Shown: positions 8,545 through 11,487 of the stretch, piece after piece
How positions within the stretch are numbered: position 1 is the first letter of the stretch
Layout: the number at the start of each line of letters is the position of its first letter
Source of the DNA: Prolixibacteraceae bacterium UBA6162
Lineage (GTDB): Bacteria; Bacteroidota; Bacteroidia; Bacteroidales; Prolixibacteraceae
Assembly: GCA_002428215.1 (NCBI GenBank)
Contig: DIUI01000077.1
Location: 11,486-22,972, forward strand
DNA: 11,487 bases
Direction: 5' to 3'
Notes under the pieces: model-generated
The model's database searches: none
What the model was told of the DNA's origin: nothing
What the model saw: only the letters and a program-made list of their open reading frames with translations
Program-made: the position numbers and the translations under genes

Positions 8545-8715
8545 TGGGTGCTCCCAGGTGAGTATTTCCGTAAGTTTCAGACTTCAAAACCATTCATCGC
8601 ACCACTTTCGGACAACACCACATTTGTGGCGAGCTTAAGGTCTCGCGCACAGAATACCTAAAACCATCAATAAAATAGGACTTTCGGAGAGAAAGGCGGT
8701 CTAAAAATAGGTCCA
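8545..8715. other. Hairpin-rich spacer between rel and fur
   Basis: No gene is seen. Small stems follow one another: TGGG/CCCA (8545-8556, right after the rel stop), CCACA/TGTGG (8618-8629), GCGAG/CTCGC (8629-8646) and CTTTC/GAAAG (8681-8695). ACTTTCGGA occurs twice, at 8604-8612 and 8680-8688. None of the stems is followed by a T run, so no clear rel terminator can be named. Confidence 0.5.
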
Positions 8716-8744
8716 TTCGAGTTTCAAAAAATTGACTATTTTTG
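8716..8744 (+). promoter_or_regulatory. Candidate Bacteroidota promoter of the fur-family gene
   Basis: TATTTTTG at 8737-8744 matches the -7 consensus TAnnTTTG perfectly. The upstream element is weak (TTCG at 8716-8719, 17 nt away). Between the expected transcription start (about 8750) and the ATG lies TTTAAA-TTGG-TTTAAA (8754-8769), a symmetrical AT-rich pair that could be an operator; that role is inferred from position only. Confidence 0.5.
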
Positions 8745-8770
8745 GATGACTATTTTAAATTGGTTTAAAT

Positions 8771-9250
8771 ATGGATAACCCAAAAAGTCTGGAGGCGATT
8801 AAAACCATTTTTACGGAGTTTCTCGAGGCAAAAGGACACCGTAAAACTCCTGAACGGTTTGCCATCATCGATGAGATCTTCTCTAAAGACGGGCATTTTG
8901 ATGTAGAGTCGCTCTACATCTCCATGAAGAATAAAAATTATCGGGTTAGCCGGGCCACCCTCTATAACACCATCGATTTGCTGCTGGGATGCAAGCTTTT
9001 GGTGCGTCACCAGTTTGGCAAAAACATTGCTCAGTTCGAGAAGTCGTTTGCGATGAAGCAGCAACACGATCATTTAATCGATACCCGTACCGGCGATGTG
9101 GTAGAATTTTACGACCCCCGGATTCGGGAAATTATCGAAGATGCCTGTCGTAAAAACAACTTTCAGCTATCGCATCACACCTTATACATTTATGGACGGA
9201 GCCGCAACGATTCCGATTCAGAAGAAGCGCCCTCAAGCGAACAATCATAA
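8771..9250 (+). CDS. Fur-family transcriptional regulator lacking the structural zinc cysteines
   Basis: Metal-dependent or redox-type repressor of the Fur superfamily, 159 residues. The N-terminal winged helix is clear ([17 protein letters not shown], then [16 protein letters not shown] with the recognition helix at about 58-71). The dimerisation half keeps the likely regulatory metal ligands His42, His99, His101, Glu112 and His135/136 ([22 protein letters not shown]). The two CxxC motifs that hold structural zinc in many Fur proteins are missing. The first is DTRT (104-107), and the tail after IYG has no cysteine; the only cysteines are Cys74 and Cys126. Glu112 is more Fur/Zur-like than PerR-like, but the metal sensed cannot be decided. 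It ends in a Ser/Glu-rich tail. It has its own promoter candidate and is followed by purA after 214 nt. Confidence 0.9.
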   Translation: MDNPKSLEAIKTIFTEFLEAKGHRKTPERFAIIDEIFSKDGHFDVESLYISMKNKNYRVSRATLYNTIDLLLGCKLLVRHQFGKNIAQFEKSFAMKQQHDHLIDTRTGDVVEFYDPRIREIIEDACRKNNFQLSHHTLYIYGRSRNDSDSEEAPSSEQS

Positions 9251-9464
9251 GCCATAACAACTCTTTTGAGCTTACTTAACATCAATCCAAATTAGCGCTT
9301 CCCCCTAACTTTTTTTAGACAGCACTTGAATTATTTTATACTTTTACCACATTCATTTACCGGAGTTTTAGACAGACGGAACCTGCGAAAGCAGGAGCAA
9401 TTCAGGCTTGTGTAAAAAAAGAGTACATGTAAATGGATCATTTCGACCTATAAACAACATAAAG
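9251..9464 (+). promoter_or_regulatory. fur-purA spacer and purA leader
   Basis: The 214-nt spacer contains no gene. TTTTAGACAG occurs twice, at 9313-9322 and 9366-9375. A small hairpin with a GAAA tetraloop, CCTGC-GAAA-GCAGG, lies at 9382-9395. TACTTTTA (9339-9346) is one mismatch from the -7 box, and T-rich sequence about 22 nt upstream could be a poor -33 element, so a purA promoter here is possible but weak. The conserved core of a purine riboswitch was looked for and not found. Confidence 0.3.
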
Positions 9465-10748
9465 ATGAAGGCAGATGTGTTGCTTGGGCTCCAATGGGGC
9501 GACGAAGGAAAAGGCAAGGTAGTGGATGTTCTTACCCCCGGATACGATGTAATTGCACGTTTTCAGGGAGGGCCCAATGCTGGTCACACCCTCGAATTTA
9601 ACAACGTAAAACATGTACTGCACACCATCCCATCAGGCATTTTTCGCGACAATAAAATCAACATTATTGGCAACGGGGTCGTAATCGACCCTATCGTCTT
9701 CAAAAAAGAGATCGACGGCCTGGCAGCCAAAGGTTTTGATATATCAAAAAATCTCTACATCTCTAAAAAAGCGCATCTCATTCTGCCGACCCACCGGTTG
9801 CTCGATGCGGCCTCGGAAGCGGCAAAAGGAGCCACCAAAATTGGCTCTACCTTAAAAGGAATTGGTCCAACCTACCGCGACAAAATAGGTCGCGAAGGAC
9901 TCAGAGTTGGTGATATCCTGAGCGACTTTGAGGAGAAATATACCCTTCGAATCGAGGGCCACAAAAGTCTGCTCGAACAATATTACCATTACGAGTATGA
10001 AGCAGAGTTCGAACAATGCGAACGCGATTGGTTCGAAGGAATCGAAGTTGTGAAAAGCTTCATGATTACAGACACAGAGCATCTGCTGAACCAACTGCTG
10101 CTCGATGGCCGCTCCGTTTTGGCCGAAGGTGCGCAGGGCACCTTACTCGACATCGACTTTGGATCGTACCCCTATGTAACCTCCTCGAATACTATCTGCG
10201 CAGGTGCTTGTACCGGATTAGGACTGGCGCCTTCAAGAATCGGCAAGGTGCTTGGTATATTCAAGGCCTATTGCACCCGGGTAGGTTCCGGACCTTTCCC
10301 GACAGAACTTAGTGACTCCACAGGAGATGCCCTCCGAAAAGCCGGCAATGAATTCGGATCAACCACAGGAAGGCCTCGCCGTTGCGGCTGGCTGGATCTG
10401 GTCGCCCTGAAGTACGCCATTATGCTCAACGGGGTTACCGAACTAATTATGATGAAGGCAGATGTACTCGATGGTTTCGACAACATCAGGGTATGCGTAG
10501 GCTACCAGATTGAAGGTGAAGTGTTCGAATCGTTCCCGTTCGAATTGAATGATAAAGTAGTGCCTATATATGTGGATCTTCCGGGTTGGCAAACCAACCT
10601 GACTGCGGTGCGCAGTGCTGAAGATTTTCCTGCCGAACTTACCAATTACATCCGTTTTATTGAGGATGAAACCGGCATTCCAATCACTATCACTTCGGTG
10701 GGTCCCAACCGCGATCAAACGATCCTGTTGGGCAGCAGGGCAGAATAA
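9465..10748 (+). CDS. purA: Adenylosuccinate synthetase
   Basis: Joins IMP and aspartate using GTP to give adenylosuccinate, the first committed step from IMP to AMP, in the cytosol. The 427-residue protein has the usual bacterial length. Signature motifs include the N-terminal QWGDEGKGK (10-18, catalytic Asp13), GGPNAGHT (35-42, catalytic His41), GIGPTYRDK (132-140), EGAQGTLLDIDFGSYPYVTS (221-240), and TGRPRRCGWLD (301-311) in the aspartate-binding region, with the guanine-binding segment further on (MKADVLDG). The frame is open from an ATG at 9408, but the extra 19 residues are polar and unlike PurA; 9465 (MKADVLLGLQWGDEG), preceded by AT-rich sequence, is the family-consistent start. It follows the Fur-family gene on the same strand. 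Confidence 0.98.
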   Translation: MKADVLLGLQWGDEGKGKVVDVLTPGYDVIARFQGGPNAGHTLEFNNVKHVLHTIPSGIFRDNKINIIGNGVVIDPIVFKKEIDGLAAKGFDISKNLYISKKAHLILPTHRLLDAASEAAKGATKIGSTLKGIGPTYRDKIGREGLRVGDILSDFEEKYTLRIEGHKSLLEQYYHYEYEAEFEQCERDWFEGIEVVKSFMITDTEHLLNQLLLDGRSVLAEGAQGTLLDIDFGSYPYVTSSNTICAGACTGLGLAPSRIGKVLGIFKAYCTRVGSGPFPTELSDSTGDALRKAGNEFGSTTGRPRRCGWLDLVALKYAIMLNGVTELIMMKADVLDGFDNIRVCVGYQIEGEVFESFPFELNDKVVPIYVDLPGWQTNLTAVRSAEDFPAELTNYIRFIEDETGIPITITSVGPNRDQTILLGSRAE

Positions 10749-10783
10749 AATCAACATTTTTTTGAACAAATTGGAATTTGCAG

Positions 10784-10801
10784 CGGTTTATTCCCAAACC
10801 G
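10784..10801 (+). terminator. Possible weak terminator hairpin after purA
   Basis: CGGTTT (10784-10789) pairs with AAACCG (10796-10801) around a 6-nt loop, 36 nt after the purA stop. The only T run (10821-10826) is 20 nt further on, so this is not a canonical intrinsic terminator. It is recorded as the best candidate for the end of the purA transcript. Confidence 0.25.
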
Positions 10802-10951
10802 ATATGGTGAATTATGGCCGTTTTTTCTAATTTCGGGGCGGCTACACGGCTATAGATATTGCCTGTACAAGAAACTTATGTGCCGTTTACCGCCTTAATT
10901 GGAGGGTTTTTCGGGGCATGTTTAGCCACCTTATTGTAAACAATTTTTGGT

Positions 10952-11362
10952 ATGAAGTCAATAGTTCTTCGCACAACTACCGACCTTTTGCTGCCACTGT
11001 TGCTGGTCTTTTCGGTATTTATGCTTTTCAGGGGCCATCAGGAACCGGGAGGCGGATTTGTTGGGGGCCTGGTAGCATCGATGGCTTTTGCGCTATACAC
11101 CCTCTCACACGGAGTGGCTCAGGCGCGCAAGGTCTTTCCACGAAGTCCCTCACTTTTTATGATTACCGGACTGAGTCTTTCTCTTTCAAGTGGTCTTTTG
11201 TCGCTGTTGTTCGGAAAACCAGCCTTCACGGGTTTGTGGGGAAGCTATGAATTTCCGGTAATTGGACCACTAAGCACGCCCCTTCTATTCGACATAGGTG
11301 TCTATCTGGTAGTATTGGGCATTTCGTCGAGCATTATATTTACCCTTAAGCTTAAAGAATAA
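10952..11362 (+). CDS. mnhB: Mrp/Mnh-type Na+/H+ antiporter subunit B
   Basis: A 136-residue integral membrane protein of the MnhB/MrpB family, one subunit of the multi-gene cation/proton antiporter that uses the proton gradient to expel Na+ and is related to complex I. Four hydrophobic segments lie near 11-26, 34-54, 68-88 and 110-132. The family hallmark RGHQEPGGGFVGGLV (27-41) and the C-terminal TPLLFDIGVYLVVLG (109-123) are both present. The start at 10952 gives the standard N-terminus. The next gene, mnhC, begins 3 nt after the stop, indicating an operon. No mnhA-like or MbhD-like subunit is found immediately upstream, as it is in many mrp operons; the remaining subunits presumably lie beyond the right edge. 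A plus-1 frame over the same region (10918-11250) is a shadow. Confidence 0.95.
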   Translation: MKSIVLRTTTDLLLPLLLVFSVFMLFRGHQEPGGGFVGGLVASMAFALYTLSHGVAQARKVFPRSPSLFMITGLSLSLSSGLLSLLFGKPAFTGLWGSYEFPVIGPLSTPLLFDIGVYLVVLGISSSIIFTLKLKE

Positions 11363-11365
11363 ACC

Positions 11366-11487
11366 ATGGAGTTTTTGATGGCCATTCTCATAGGTGTGCT
11401 CTTTTCGGCAGCCCTTTTTATGATACTGCGGCGAAGTATCATCAAGCTGATTATTGGCTTGCTGTTTTTGTCGCACGCCGTTAATTT
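11366..11487 (+). CDS. mnhC: Mrp/Mnh-type antiporter subunit C, NuoK-like (5' part only)
   Basis: The first 40 codons of an mnhC/mrpC gene are present and the window ends inside it. The visible peptide starts MEFLMAILIGVLFSAALF and continues with MILRRSIIKLIIGLLFLSHAVN, the usual first helix, the basic RRS loop and the second helix of this NuoK-homologous subunit. The family is usually about 110-130 residues, so about two thirds is missing. The ATG is 3 nt after the mnhB stop, so the two are co-transcribed. The B then C order matches known mrp/mnh operons, where mnhD normally follows. Confidence 0.92.
   Translation, partial: MEFLMAILIGVLFSAALFMILRRSIIKLIIGLLFLSHAVN

Noticed and set aside
9262..9271. 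CTC-TTTT-GAG as a terminator after the Fur-family gene
   Set aside because: A stem of only three pairs with no following T run cannot be supported.
9376..9464. Possible purine riboswitch before purA
   Set aside because: Only one small GAAA-loop hairpin is seen; the conserved junction sequence of purine riboswitches is absent.
10918..11250. 110-codon plus-strand ORF overlapping mnhB
   Set aside because: Shifted-frame shadow of mnhB, whose own frame carries the complete family signature.

Overview
The window reads as a chromosomal housekeeping segment of a Bacteroidota (Bacteroidetes) bacterium, most likely an environmental member of the Marinilabiliales/Bacteroidales side of the phylum. The order is inferred and I could not search for it. 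Support for the phylum: the promoter candidates before two genes carry the Bacteroidota -7 box TAnnTTTG instead of TATAAT; start codons sit in AT-rich leaders without clear Shine-Dalgarno sequences; MiaA has the phylum-style 'HHFVGS..IFDYYS' segment; and GC-rich mini-palindromes lie between genes. No tRNA, rRNA, CRISPR array, insertion sequence or phage gene was seen.

Layout. 1-305: gene-free, with at least seven short palindromes. 369-1376 (+): gapA, ending in a strong terminator. 1425-2672 (-): a MacB-type ABC permease convergent with gapA. 2673-3432: AT-rich, no convincing gene. 3433-3615 (+): small unknown ORF followed by a near-ideal terminator (3638-3675). 3725-6245 (+): miaA, a NUDIX hydrolase and a glycosyltransferase, tightly coupled by two ATGA stop/start overlaps. 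6325-8544 (+): bifunctional (p)ppGpp synthetase/hydrolase (Rel). 8771-9250 (+): Fur-family regulator lacking both structural cysteine pairs. 9465-10748 (+): purA. 10952 to the right edge (+): mnhB and the start of mnhC, the opening of an Mrp/Mnh-type cation/proton antiporter operon that continues beyond the window.

How the genes relate. gapA is central glycolysis. miaA modifies tRNA; the partners that share its transcript have no obvious link to that job. rel controls the stringent response, and purA, two genes downstream, catalyses the first committed step of AMP synthesis, an enzyme known to be inhibited by ppGpp. rel-fur-purA is therefore a plausible functional neighbourhood, though the genes have spacers of about 200 bp and fur has its own promoter candidate.

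I found no clear undescribed system. The items most worth a second look are the cysteine-depleted Fur protein, the palindrome mosaic before gapA, the interleaved inverted repeats before the permease gene, the gene-poor stretch with its terminated small ORF, and an mnhB gene that lacks the usual upstream antiporter subunits.
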